A DNA stretch of 64,000 bases from Acidiphilium sp. PA. GTDB taxonomy: Bacteria > Pseudomonadota > Alphaproteobacteria > Acetobacterales > Acetobacteraceae. The stretch lies in NCBI RefSeq assembly GCF_026191915.1, contig NZ_JAIMBY010000013.1, positions 33,491 through 97,490 of the forward strand, read 5' to 3'. Every line of letters starts with the position of its first letter. Within the stretch, counting starts at the first letter, position 1. Of this stretch, positions 8,147-16,584 are shown in pieces. The position numbers were made by a program, and so were the translations under genes. The notes below the pieces were generated by a model. That model ran no database searches. It had not been told where the DNA came from and was given only the letters and a program-made list of their open reading frames with translations.

Positions 8147-9135
8147 GGGATCGCCAGCATCCGTTCGACGGCGATACGCGCGCGGGTGGCGAGGGCCGGC
8201 TCGATCGCCACCTGTTCGGTCATGGTTTCCAGCGCATGACGGATATTGCCGAGCGTGATCCGTTTCATGTGCGGGCACAGATTGCACGGCTTGACGAACT
8301 GCGTGGCCGGATTGGCGGCGGCGATATTGTCGGCCATCGAGCATTCGGTAATCAGCGCGACCCGTGCCGGCCGATGCCGCGCGACGTAATCGGCCAGGGC
8401 CGCGGTCGAGCCCGCGAAATCCGATGCGGCGACGACCGCTTCGGGACATTCCGGATGGGCCAGGACCGTCACGTCCGGAAACTGGGCACGGACCTGCGCG
8501 ATATCGTGCGCCGTGAAACGTTCATGCACTTCGCAGGCGCCATCCCATGCGATGATCTTCACCTGGGTTTCGCGTGCCGTGTTCGCGGCCAGAAACCGGT
8601 CCGGCAGCATGATCACGGTATCGGTCCCAGCCTGCGTCGCCGCATGCTCCACGACTTTCCGTGCGTTAGCCGAGGTGCAGCAGTAATCGACCTCGGCTTT
8701 GACCGCGGCCGAGGTATTCACATAGGCGATCAGCGGTATCCCAGGATGCCGGTCGCGCAGCATGCGGACATCGGCGGCGGTAATGCTTTCGGCCAGCGAA
8801 CAGCCGGCGCGGCTGTCGGGGATCAGCACGGTTTTGGCGGGATTCAGGATTTTCGCGGTCTCGGCCATGAAATGCACGCCGGCCACGACGATCACTGCCG
8901 CGCGGGTCGTCATCGCTTCGCGGGCGAGCGCGAGACTGTCACCGACGATGTCGGCGACACCGTGATAAATCGCGGGGGTCTGGTAGTTGTGAGCCAGAAC
9001 GATCGCATCGCGCTCGCGTTTGAGGGTGCGGATCGCCGAGATAGCCTCGTGCATCAGCACCCATTCCCCGGGTGGCACGTGCTGGGCCAGCTTGGCATAA
9101 ACGGGGTCCGCGAGGGCGTCCATCATGATGGTCAC
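8143..9135 (-). CDS. nadA: Quinolinate synthase NadA
   Basis: NadA condenses iminoaspartate with dihydroxyacetone phosphate to quinolinate using a [4Fe-4S] cluster. The likely cluster cysteines are visible: Cys112 in DSRAGCSLAE, the Cys of AHPECPEAVV, and those in CNLCPHMKRITL. AHNYQTPAIYHGVADIVGDS and AGVHFMAETAKI are family signatures. The frame is open to 9189, but a GTG at 9135 has AGGA seven bases ahead, while the longer version would place the palindromic operator inside the coding region. I therefore start at 9135 (330 residues). It is the first gene of nadA-nadB-nadC. Confidence 0.96.
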   Translation of the reverse strand: MTIMMDALADPVYAKLAQHVPPGEWVLMHEAISAIRTLKRERDAIVLAHNYQTPAIYHGVADIVGDSLALAREAMTTRAAVIVVAGVHFMAETAKILNPAKTVLIPDSRAGCSLAESITAADVRMLRDRHPGIPLIAYVNTSAAVKAEVDYCCTSANARKVVEHAATQAGTDTVIMLPDRFLAANTARETQVKIIAWDGACEVHERFTAHDIAQVRAQFPDVTVLAHPECPEAVVAASDFAGSTAALADYVARHRPARVALITECSMADNIAAANPATQFVKPCNLCPHMKRITLGNIRHALETMTEQVAIEPALATRARIAVERMLAIP

Positions 9136-9146
9136 TGGATGATCCT

Positions 9147-9165
9147 TATACTCGAATTGAGTATA
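9147..9165. promoter_or_regulatory. 19-bp palindromic operator before nadA (probable NadQ site)
   Basis: The sequence TATACTCGAATTGAGTATA is a perfect 7-bp inverted repeat around a GAATT centre, 11 bases upstream of the nadA GTG and just upstream of its Shine-Dalgarno. Its position directly between a NadQ-type regulator gene and nadABC makes it the obvious binding site for NAD-dependent repression. The repeat is seen directly; the protein that binds it is inferred. Confidence 0.75.
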
Positions 9166-9209
9166 TTTATGGCCGAAATTGCGCGACAACGATCAGGCGT
9201 TGCCAGAAT

Positions 9210-9228
9210 AATATTAAAGCTGAGTATA
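9210..9228. promoter_or_regulatory. Second, degenerate copy of the nadA operator
   Basis: The right half GAGTATATT is identical to that of the palindrome at 9147-9165, and the centre-to-centre distance is 63 bases, or about six helical turns. The left half (AATATTA) matches only 4 of 7 positions. It lies 7 bases downstream of the nadQ stop, within the space available for a nadA promoter. Cooperative binding of the two sites is plausible but unproven. Confidence 0.5.
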
Positions 9229-9234
9229 TTCAGG

Positions 9235-10131
9235 TCAAGGCCGCGCGAGCGGCAGTCTCGTGCCGGCCTGGGCACGTTCGGCGCGGATGGCCGCGCTGAA
9301 GCGGAACAATTTGGCGGGGCGGCCCGGACCGCTTGCCAATGTTCCAGTCTCCTCCAGCAAGGTCTGGCCTTCGATCAGGCGACGGAAATTACCCTTGTGC
9401 AGCGTATGCCCTGCCAGAGCCTCGATGCAGTGTTGCAGATCGAGCAGGGTAAATTGATCGGGCAGGAGTTCGAACACCACGGGCCGATATTTGATCGTGG
9501 CGCGCAACCGGCTGATCGCGGTCGCCAGAATCCGGCGGTGATCGGCGGTCATTGCGATCCCCGGTGCGAAATCGCCATGAACCGGCCGGCCGTCCCGCGC
9601 CGCTTCGCGCACCAGCCCGGCCTCGTAGAGCAATTCATAGCGCGATAGCGTCAGATCCTCGTTCCACGGCGCACCGTCCAGCGCGAAACAGCGCACGGCG
9701 CGGGACTGCCGGTCCGCCGCCTCGTCCACCCAGCGCGCCAGACCGGGCTTGATGGTGAGGTCGATCCCCGTGGCGGGCGCGCGGCGGTCCTCCCACGGGA
9801 AATACCGGTACCAATCCTGCCAGGACACCTGGCCGCCGAGTTTCGTCCGGGTTTCGCGGGTGAGACCCAGATACGAGATGGAAATGCTCCGCCCGGCGCG
9901 GCTGCGGTCGGGGTCGGCGAAGGTATAAAGCTGTTCGACATGGCCCAGCGTATGACCGGTCTGGCGTTCGACCCAGTTGCGCAACCCTGCCTGGAGCGAT
10001 TGATGACCGGATTCGAGCGGGCCGGCGGGCAGGGCGCTGCCATCGCTGAGCGTCAGAACCTTCGGGGCGCCGTCGGAGACGGCAACGATCACAGCGATCA
10101 GTTCGGCATGGATCGGCTGTGCGCCACTCAA
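9235..10131 (-). CDS. nadQ: NadQ-type transcriptional regulator (Nudix-like domain plus winged helix)
   Basis: The 298-residue product has an N-terminal Nudix-like domain (about 1-150) in which the catalytic acids of the Nudix box are replaced (LRNWVERQTGHTLG), and a C-terminal winged-helix-like domain (about 210-280) with TLLDLQHCIEALAGHTLHKGN and NFRRLIEG. This architecture is that of the alphaproteobacterial NAD regulator NadQ (COG4111), related to NrtR. It sits directly upstream of nadABC. The start is TTG at 10131, overlapping the preceding SDR stop as TTGA. It probably senses NAD or a precursor and represses nadABC; the effector cannot be read from sequence. Confidence 0.85.
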   Translation of the reverse strand: MSGAQPIHAELIAVIVAVSDGAPKVLTLSDGSALPAGPLESGHQSLQAGLRNWVERQTGHTLGHVEQLYTFADPDRSRAGRSISISYLGLTRETRTKLGGQVSWQDWYRYFPWEDRRAPATGIDLTIKPGLARWVDEAADRQSRAVRCFALDGAPWNEDLTLSRYELLYEAGLVREAARDGRPVHGDFAPGIAMTADHRRILATAISRLRATIKYRPVVFELLPDQFTLLDLQHCIEALAGHTLHKGNFRRLIEGQTLLEETGTLASGPGRPAKLFRFSAAIRAERAQAGTRLPLARP

Positions 10132-10901
10132 GGCTTCATGATCCGATAGGCGAGCTGCGCGGTCAGGCTGCGGGGCGCCAGGCGCGTGCCGAACACCATG
10201 GCGTTGTTCACAGCCCCGCTGATCACGGTCGCGCGGCCCTTGGCCAGAGCATCAAGCCCGATGCGCGCGACATCCGCGCTGCTCATCGCGCCCCGCTCCA
10301 TCAGGGGCGATTTGGTCTGCGCGGCGACTTCGAAAAATTCCGTCCTGGTGGTGCCGGGGCAGAGCACCGTGGTCGTCACGCCTGCCGGGGCGAGTTCGAC
10401 ATTGAGCGCGCCGCCGAATGACAGGACATAGGCCTTGGTCGCGGCATAAACGGCATAGAGCGGCACCGGCTGGAACCCGGCAGTCGATGCGACGAGCATG
10501 ATCCGTCCCCAGCCACGCGCGGCCATGGCCGGTGCGAACAGGCGGGTCAGATGGGTCAGCGATGTGATGTTGACCGCGATCATCCGCTCGATCTTGTCGT
10601 ACTCGGTTTCGGTGAAACGGCCGAATGCGCCGAGCCCGGCGTTGTTGATGAGGATATCGGTGCCCGGAAACCGCGCAGCCAGGTCGATGCTCGCCTGCGG
10701 ATCGGCGAGGTCAGCCGGCGCGGTCTCCACATCGACACCGAACAACCGGCATTCCGCCGCGAGCGTGTCCAACCGGTCGGCGCGGCGGGCGACCAGTACC
10801 AGATCGGCACCGCGCTGGGCGAGTTGACGGGCGATATCGGCGCCGATCCCGCTGGAAGCGCCGGTAACCAGGGCACGGCGGCCGCGAAACTGCTCGGTCA
10901 T
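10128..10901 (-). CDS. Short-chain dehydrogenase/reductase (SDR)
   Basis: This is a classical SDR of 257 residues: nucleotide-binding TGASSGIGADIARQLA near the N-terminus, LINNAGLGAFG, the catalytic Ser of LVASTAGF, and the Tyr-x3-Lys pair in YAVYAATKAYVLSF. After the active site LCPGTTRTEFF is typical. Arg in VARRADRLD after the second strand suggests NADP(H). The substrate cannot be predicted. The stop overlaps the nadQ start, so the two are probably cotranscribed, which may only reflect genome packing. Confidence 0.9.
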   Translation of the reverse strand: MTEQFRGRRALVTGASSGIGADIARQLAQRGADLVLVARRADRLDTLAAECRLFGVDVETAPADLADPQASIDLAARFPGTDILINNAGLGAFGRFTETEYDKIERMIAVNITSLTHLTRLFAPAMAARGWGRIMLVASTAGFQPVPLYAVYAATKAYVLSFGGALNVELAPAGVTTTVLCPGTTRTEFFEVAAQTKSPLMERGAMSSADVARIGLDALAKGRATVISGAVNNAMVFGTRLAPRSLTAQLAYRIMKP

Positions 10902-10999
10902 TGATCGTTCTCCGTGAAGCCGTCATGATAGCAGGCCGGTACGATCCGTGCAATTTGGCGGCCCGGGCCGGGGCGATCGACTATGGAAAAGGAAACGCG

Positions 11000-11392
11000 A
11001 TGATACAATTGATCTATGCGGGTTTGACGATGGCGGCCCTTACGGTGCTTGGCCTGCCGGCCGCGCACGCCGCTGCCTCGGAAACCGCCCTGGCGACGAC
11101 CGACATGAAGCAGATGCTCGGCGCCATCGCCCATCCGGACTACAGCGCTTTCGTGGCACCGGCGTCCGATGGGTTCAAGGCGAGCGTGGATTCCAAGAAG
11201 TTCGAAGCCCAGGCGCAGATCATCGATTCCAAGATCCCGCTGGCGCAGCCCTACAGCGTCAAATTCATCACGACGCAGAAAGTCGGCCAGTTCGTCAACT
11301 ATATTTTCGAAGTGACCCTGCACAACGGTGATCAGGTGCTGACCAGTCTCAATCTCGACGCCGGCAAGGTCGCCGGTTTTCATCTGCTCTGA
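11000..11392 (+). CDS. Small secreted protein of unknown function
   Basis: An ATG at 11000 with AAAGGA eight bases ahead gives 130 residues. Residues 1-23 (MIQLIYAGLTMAALTVLGLP, then AAHA) form a clear signal peptide with an AHA-type cleavage site. The mature part of about 107 residues has an N-terminal helix (TDMKQMLGAI), then alternating strands ending in GDQVLTSLNLDAGKVAGFHLL. This pattern recalls small NTF2-like or DUF3887-type periplasmic proteins, but I cannot assign a family. It diverges from the SDR-nadQ operon. A longer in-frame start at 10901 would destroy the signal peptide. Confidence 0.75.
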   Translation: MIQLIYAGLTMAALTVLGLPAAHAAASETALATTDMKQMLGAIAHPDYSAFVAPASDGFKASVDSKKFEAQAQIIDSKIPLAQPYSVKFITTQKVGQFVNYIFEVTLHNGDQVLTSLNLDAGKVAGFHLL

Positions 11393-11412
11393 CCGTTCGC
11401 CGCCGCGGCCGT

Positions 11413-11970
11413 CTATCGGCCGCCCGGCACCCACAGAATATCGGCCTTGCCGCCGTCGTTGAGCAGGCGGGCAAGGATGAACATGACGTCCGATACGCGG
11501 TTCATGTACGGGATCAGAACCGGGGAGATCGCCTCGGTGGCGGCGAGTGTGACGAGGTCGCGTTCCGCGCGCCGGGCGATCGTGCGGGCCAGATGCGCGC
11601 GGGCGGCCGCCTCGGTGCCGCCGGGCAGCACGAAGCTGCGCAGCGGTTCGATCGTCTCGTTGAGGGTTTTCGCGGCATCCTCCAGCTTGGTCAGATACGC
11701 CTCGCTGAGCGGCGGGCCACGGCGCGCCGGGCCTGGCGTCGCAAGATCGGCACCGAGGTCGAACAGATCGTTCTGGATCTGCGCCAGCAGATGATCGATC
11801 GCGGGGCGATCAGCACAGACCACCCGCAGTGATCCGATGGCCGTGTTGGTTTCGTCCAGCGCGCCGAGTACCTGGATGCGCGGATGATGTTTCGGCAGGC
11901 GCGAGCCATCGGCGAGCGAGGTTTCGCCGCCATCGCCGCCGCGGGTCACGATACGATCTAATCGAAGCAT
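11413..11970 (-). CDS. Corrinoid (cob(I)alamin) adenosyltransferase, PduO type
   Basis: The enzyme transfers the adenosyl group of ATP to cob(I)alamin to make coenzyme B12. Its 185 residues show TRGGDGGETSLADGSR at the N-terminus (ATP binding), GALDETNTAIGSLR, FVLPGGTEAAARAHLART, RRAERDLVTL and YMNRVSDVMFILAR, the standard PduO-family blocks. The gene stands alone between a convergent secreted-protein gene and the CDF transporter. No cobalamin riboswitch is visible upstream. Confidence 0.93.
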   Translation of the reverse strand: MLRLDRIVTRGGDGGETSLADGSRLPKHHPRIQVLGALDETNTAIGSLRVVCADRPAIDHLLAQIQNDLFDLGADLATPGPARRGPPLSEAYLTKLEDAAKTLNETIEPLRSFVLPGGTEAAARAHLARTIARRAERDLVTLAATEAISPVLIPYMNRVSDVMFILARLLNDGGKADILWVPGGR

Positions 11971-11999
11971 GGTCGTTCAGTTCCTTCTGCGGCCCCCGG

Positions 12000-12887
12000 T
12001 CAGACGACCAGGATGCCCTGATGTTTTGCCTTGTGATCGGGTTCGACATGAATGGTGATGATGACGCCGGGCATCTCGTCCTTCAGTGCCGCTTCGATCC
12101 GGTCGCATATGGTGTGGGATTCCGCGACGGACATGGCGCCCGGCACGACAAGGTGAAATTCGAGAAAACTGGAGCGGCCGGCCTGGCGCATCCGCATGTC
12201 GTGCGCCTCGATCGCGCCGACCGCATGGGTTCCGACCAGGTTGCGGATGCGCGCCACGATATCCGGCGGCGGCGCGCGGTCGAGCAGCAGGCTGAGTGAG
12301 CGCATGATCGTGCGCCCACCGATCACCGCGATCTGCACCGCGATGGCAATTGCGATCAGCGGATCGAGAATCGGCAGGCGCGCCACCACGGCGAGCGTCA
12401 GGCCGGCGATGATGCCGAGCGTGGTAATTGCATCGGCCACCAGATGCGCCTGATCCGCAGCGAGGGCCGGGAAACGTTTCGTCGCGCCCGAACGGCTGAG
12501 GACAAACGCCCAGAGCGCGTTGATCACCCCGCCGCTGGCATTGAGCGCGAGCCCCAGCCACGGGCGCTCCGGCAGGTGTGGCGCCAGAATGGTCTTGGCC
12601 GCGGTCTCGAGGATCAGGACCGCGGCAAACACGATCAGTCCGCCCTCGGCCACGGCGCTGAGCAGTTCTGCCTTGGCGTGCCCGTAAGGATGCTCGAAGT
12701 CGGCGGGTTTGGCGGCGGTTTGCAGCGCAAAGATCACCATCAGCGCGGCAAATACATTCACCAGCGACTCCAGCGCATCGGAATACAGCGCCGCTGAGCC
12801 GCTCACCTGCCACGCGGCGGCTTTGACCGCGAGGGCCAGGAGGCCGATCACCAGGCTGCCGGCGGCGAATCGTAACGGGGTCGTCAT
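12000..12887 (-). CDS. Cation diffusion facilitator (CDF) family metal transporter
   Basis: The start at 12887 gives 295 residues. About six hydrophobic segments fill residues 5-200, followed by a cytoplasmic domain of about 80 residues with the ferredoxin-like fold usual for CDF proteins. The metal-site pattern is present: SDALESLVNV in helix 2 (Asp, in an SDALES variant) and HLVADAITTLG in helix 5 (His and Asp). HPYGHAKAELLSAVAEG matches the loop of FieF/ZitB relatives. It probably exports Zn, Fe or another divalent metal using the proton gradient; the specificity is not readable. The frame upstream of 12887 is a shadow. Confidence 0.92.
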   Translation of the reverse strand: MTTPLRFAAGSLVIGLLALAVKAAAWQVSGSAALYSDALESLVNVFAALMVIFALQTAAKPADFEHPYGHAKAELLSAVAEGGLIVFAAVLILETAAKTILAPHLPERPWLGLALNASGGVINALWAFVLSRSGATKRFPALAADQAHLVADAITTLGIIAGLTLAVVARLPILDPLIAIAIAVQIAVIGGRTIMRSLSLLLDRAPPPDIVARIRNLVGTHAVGAIEAHDMRMRQAGRSSFLEFHLVVPGAMSVAESHTICDRIEAALKDEMPGVIITIHVEPDHKAKHQGILVV

Positions 12888-12966
12888 CCTCTGTCGCGTG
12901 TCCTCGTGTTGCGCGCTCCCACATACCCCAGAGCGGCGGGTGAATGCACCCCGGATCGCGCGGGAA

Positions 12967-14367
12967 TCAGCCCTCGTGCACGGGAGGGCGCGGCCGATCC
13001 GGCGCGGCGCGGTTGGTCTCGCCTGCCAGCGGCAGCCAGACATGGCAGGTGGTTCCTTCGCCCTCGATACTTTCGATGGTCAGGCGGCCCCGGTGACGTG
13101 ACACCACATGCTTGACGATCGCGAGACCCAGCCCGGTGCCACCGATGGCGCGCGAGCGCCCCTTGTCGGCCCGGTAGAAACGCTCGGTCAACCGCGGCAG
13201 GTGCTCGCGCGCGATTCCCGGTCCGTCGTCGGCGACGCTGATCAGAATGCCGGGAGCCGCATATTGCGGCGTCGGCGTTATCACCGTGGTCAACGTCACG
13301 GTGCCGCCGCCTTTGCCGTGTTTGAGAGCGCTGTATTTCACCGCATTGTCGATAAGATTGCCGAACACCTGGGTCAGTTGTCCGGCATCGCCACGGATGC
13401 TGGGCATCTGATCCGGCAGATCGAGTTTTATGCTGGTGCGGCCATCCCGCAGGATCGGCTCCATGAACGCGGCAACCTGGCGCAGCAGCGGCACAATATC
13501 GACCCTCTCGGCCGGAGGCTGATGTTCGGTCATCTCGATACGCGACAGGCTGAGCAGATCCGCGATGATCCGCTGCATGCGTGCCGCCTGCTCGCCCATG
13601 ATCGTCAGAAAACGGGGCAGGGCCTCGGCATCGCCCAGCGCGGGTCCCTGCAATGTTTCGATGAACCCGATCAGGCTGGTCAGTGGCGTGCGCAACTCGT
13701 GGCTGGCATTGGCAACGAAATCGGCGCGCATCCGCTCCAGGCCGCGCTCACGGGTGCGATCGGTCAAGAGCAGATACAGCGGTGCCGACCGATCGCTCGA
13801 ATCGGTGCGGATCACGGTCGCATCGAGGTCGCGGGGAATCGGTGCTGCGAGGCTGACCGTGGTGCGGATCGGCTCGTTGGTCGCCTCGGCGGCCTGCAGT
13901 GCGGTGCGCAGGGCAGGATGGCGCAGCAGTGCCGATTCCTCGGTACCATACGCATTGGCCGCTGCGGGATTGCACCACACGACGCGCCGCATGCCGGGCG
14001 GTCCCTCCAACTGAAACAGCGCATCCGGCAGACGCTCGAGCAGCGACTGGCTGGTGCTGGCGTTCGTTGCAATGGTCAGTCGCGAGCGTCGTTCGGCATC
14101 GATCGTCTGGCGTGCCCTTTCCGCCAGTTGTCCGAGCCCGGGGGTGAGGAGATGAACATCGCTTCCGGATTCATCGGCGAGGCTGGCACCGAACCGGCGC
14201 AGATCACGCGCGAGGACGGCACCGGCGCCGATCGACCACACAGCGCAGCCAAGCAGGCAGAGCAAACCCTCCCAGGGGCGCAGTGTTCCGCTTGCGACCA
14301 GAATCATCAGAACGACGAAGGGCGGAAAGCCGAGCCAGGCGGCGATCGTCGCGATCGGACGATTCAC
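12967..14367 (-). CDS. PhoR-like sensor histidine kinase
   Basis: The GTG start at 14367 (17 bases after the lppC stop) gives 466 residues. Two membrane segments at the N-terminus (IATIAAWLGFPPFVVLMILV and the one after it) are followed by a PAS-like region (LLERLPDALFQLE, VVWCNPAAANAYG). The kinase has the H-box FVANASHELRTPLTSLIGFI (His about 223), N-box NLIDNAVKYSA, G1 DDGPGIA and G2 GGTGLGLAIVKH. The order matches PhoR, the phosphate sensor, but no phoB or pst gene lies in the window, so the stimulus is uncertain. It probably reads through from lppC. Confidence 0.88.
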   Translation of the reverse strand: MNRPIATIAAWLGFPPFVVLMILVASGTLRPWEGLLCLLGCAVWSIGAGAVLARDLRRFGASLADESGSDVHLLTPGLGQLAERARQTIDAERRSRLTIATNASTSQSLLERLPDALFQLEGPPGMRRVVWCNPAAANAYGTEESALLRHPALRTALQAAEATNEPIRTTVSLAAPIPRDLDATVIRTDSSDRSAPLYLLLTDRTRERGLERMRADFVANASHELRTPLTSLIGFIETLQGPALGDAEALPRFLTIMGEQAARMQRIIADLLSLSRIEMTEHQPPAERVDIVPLLRQVAAFMEPILRDGRTSIKLDLPDQMPSIRGDAGQLTQVFGNLIDNAVKYSALKHGKGGGTVTLTTVITPTPQYAAPGILISVADDGPGIAREHLPRLTERFYRADKGRSRAIGGTGLGLAIVKHVVSRHRGRLTIESIEGEGTTCHVWLPLAGETNRAAPDRPRPPVHEG

Positions 14368-14383
14368 GGGCGGTGCGGCATCG

Positions 14384-15691
14384 TCAGCTGGTTGGCGGTG
14401 CGACGGCGGGAGGCGGCGGCGGCAGGTCGGATGGCGCCGGCGAGACGATTTGCGGACCGCCCGGCTCCACTTTGAAGACTGCAAGGCCGCGCTGGACGTG
14501 ACCATCCGGATCGAGGCGGAAGACACCGTCCGTTCCTGAAAATCCCGTCGGGTTGGTCAACGTTTCGGCCGTGAAGCCGCCTTGGCGCGCTGCCAGAACC
14601 GCCATGGCCCCGGCATCGAATCCGACGTTATCCACACCTGAAGGCGGTGGATTGCCGTAAACTGACTGGAATTTCTGTTGGAATCCGAGACAGAGCGAGG
14701 GATCAGGTGCCGCGTAGAGCGCGCCGCGGAGCGTATCGTGGCTCGCCATCGCGGTCGCCTCGCGCGCCCAAAGCGCCGGGCCAAGCAGCTGGATCTGCGG
14801 GGGGGCAGCCTCGTAATACGGCAACAGCGTGCCGATTTCGGCCAGCTGCTCGCCCGTTGCGCCCACCAGCAACGCATCGAACGGTGGCGGCGGAATCGGC
14901 TGGCGCTCCAGCTTGGCCGCGGCGATGCGCCCGGCTTGGTCGTCCTGCGCGCGTGCGGCGCGAATCCGCGCCTCGATTCCGGCGCCGCGGCTGTCGAAGT
15001 CGGACACGCTGCGGACCGTCTGGGTCAGGCTCGCGAACGACGATCCGAAATAACTGATCTGGGGCGATGGTTCGCCAAGCTGCTGCGCCTCCGCCTGCAA
15101 GGCGCTGCCCATCAACCGACCGTAGGCGTTTTCCGGCAGGATCGCAGCCGTGCGGGTGCGCCCATGATCGGCCGCGTAGGATACGACCCGGCGAACCTGC
15201 TGCCCCGGCGAAACACCGAGTGGCCAAACGCCGGGGGCCGCGACCGTTTCGTCATTGGTGAAAGCCAGCACGTTGACATTGGCGGCATGGGCGATCGGGG
15301 CGACGGCCTGGGTATCGTTTTTGGTCAGCGGCCCGAGAATCAACCCGTCGCCCGCGGCGATGGCCGCCTGTGCAGCGGCGGCAGCGCCTTGCGGCGTCCC
15401 GCCGGTGTCGCGCACATCGAGTGCCGGCGCACCTGGCGCTGTGAAGGCAAGTTTGACCGATTGTTCCAGCGATTGACCGATCGCGGCGAGCGGGCCCGAC
15501 AGCGGCACCAGCAACGCGACAGGGCCGTTGGTCCGCCCGGTATCGGGTTGGATCGACGGCGGCGTGACTCCGGCTGAAGGGCTGATGCCGGGCAGCGTTG
15601 GTGCCGGTTCGGTACAGGACGATAGGATCAGAGATGTCGCCGCCACTGTTGCCAGCGCAAGCCTCCGGGGCGTTAATGCACGGTGTGACAT
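14384..15691 (-). CDS. LppC-type penicillin-binding-protein activator lipoprotein
   Basis: The 435 residues begin with a lipoprotein signal ending in LILSSC (Cys26). The rest is a periplasmic-binding fold of the LppC/LpoA C-terminal type: GPVALLVPLSGPLAAIGQSL, LILGPLTKNDTQAVAP, NVLAFTNDETVAAPGVWPLG, and FDALLVGATGEQLAEIGTLL. LpoA in gammaproteobacteria activates PBP1A; here the N-terminal TPR-like domain is missing, as in alphaproteobacteria. AGGAG precedes the ATG by 7 bases. It diverges from rsmI, the same pairing as yraM/yraL in E. coli. The C-terminus is a Pro-rich tail. Confidence 0.88.
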   Translation of the reverse strand: MSHRALTPRRLALATVAATSLILSSCTEPAPTLPGISPSAGVTPPSIQPDTGRTNGPVALLVPLSGPLAAIGQSLEQSVKLAFTAPGAPALDVRDTGGTPQGAAAAAQAAIAAGDGLILGPLTKNDTQAVAPIAHAANVNVLAFTNDETVAAPGVWPLGVSPGQQVRRVVSYAADHGRTRTAAILPENAYGRLMGSALQAEAQQLGEPSPQISYFGSSFASLTQTVRSVSDFDSRGAGIEARIRAARAQDDQAGRIAAAKLERQPIPPPPFDALLVGATGEQLAEIGTLLPYYEAAPPQIQLLGPALWAREATAMASHDTLRGALYAAPDPSLCLGFQQKFQSVYGNPPPSGVDNVGFDAGAMAVLAARQGGFTAETLTNPTGFSGTDGVFRLDPDGHVQRGLAVFKVEPGGPQIVSPAPSDLPPPPPAVAPPTS

Positions 15692-16584
15692 CTGAAACTC
15701 CTATTCAATCGGCCGAGTCCATCAGGGATCATCGGCCAGCCCTTGTGCTGGTTTCCACCCCGATCGGCAACCTGGGTGATCTTTCGCCGCGTGCGGTCGC
15801 GGCGTTACGCGAGTCCGATATCATATTGTGCGAGGATACGCGCGTTACAGCACCATTACTGGCGCTCAATGGGATCACGACCCGGCTGCAAGCTCTGCAC
15901 GACCATAACGAGGCCGGGCGTACCGAACCTCTGATCGCGGCAATGCGTGGCGGACGGCGGTTTGCCCTGGTCAGCGACGCCGGCGCGCCGCTAATCGCCG
16001 ACCCCGGGTTTCGTCTGGTGCGCGCCGCGATTGCCGCCGGCCTCACGATCAGTGCGGTACCGGGGCCCAATGCCGCGATGATGGCGCTGGCCCTATCCGG
16101 GCTGCCGCCGCATCCATTCCTGTTCATGGGGTTTCTGCCGCCACGCTCCGCGGCACGCCGTGCCGTGTTGGAACGGGTGGCCAACGCCGAGCGGGCGGGT
16201 TTGAACGCGACGTTGATCGTCTATGAGGCACCGCACCGCCTGATTGCCTCGCTCGATGATTGTGCGGCCGTGCTGGGCGACCGGCCGGCCGCGGTCGGTC
16301 GCGAACTCACCAAGCGATTCGAAGACATCCGGCGCGGCGGGCTGGTGGGTTTGGCGACCCATTTTCGGACCACCGCGCCGCGCGGCGAAATCACTATGGT
16401 GATCGGTCCTGCACCTGATTATGTCGCGAGCGATGCCGAACTCGACGATGCCCTGCATGACGCGCTGGAAACCATGAGCATCAAGGATGCCGCCACGTCC
16501 GTGGCGCGGGCGCTCGATCTGCCACGCAAGCAGGTTTACGCGCGGGCACTCAGTTTACGGCAGGATGAACAATCAGAGCCATGA
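15676..16584 (+). CDS. rsmI: 16S rRNA (cytidine1402-2'-O)-methyltransferase RsmI
   Basis: RsmI methylates the ribose of C1402 in the ribosomal P site. The tetrapyrrole-methylase fold is clear: LVLVSTPIGNLGDLSPRAV, LCEDTRVTAPLL, ALVSDAGAPLIADPG, SAVPGPNAAMMALALSGLP, FMGFLPPRS and VYEAPHRL. The ATG at 15676 gives 302 residues and overlaps the 5' end of lppC on the other strand by 16 bases. No closer ATG exists before the first conserved strand; a GTG at 15683 is an alternative. The 3' end overlaps the convergent membrane-protein gene. Confidence 0.95.
   Translation: MHGVTSETPIQSAESIRDHRPALVLVSTPIGNLGDLSPRAVAALRESDIILCEDTRVTAPLLALNGITTRLQALHDHNEAGRTEPLIAAMRGGRRFALVSDAGAPLIADPGFRLVRAAIAAGLTISAVPGPNAAMMALALSGLPPHPFLFMGFLPPRSAARRAVLERVANAERAGLNATLIVYEAPHRLIASLDDCAAVLGDRPAAVGRELTKRFEDIRRGGLVGLATHFRTTAPRGEITMVIGPAPDYVASDAELDDALHDALETMSIKDAATSVARALDLPRKQVYARALSLRQDEQSEP

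Noticed and set aside
11405..11423. A 7-bp stem with GCGGCCG and CGGCCGC
   Set aside because: It has no T run and lies partly inside the end of the cobalamin adenosyltransferase gene; not a convincing terminator.
14628..14636. A second perfect TTATCCACA inside lppC
   Set aside because: It encodes part of the Val-Asp-Asn stretch of lppC and stands alone in coding sequence; likely chance. It also shows that a single perfect box means little.
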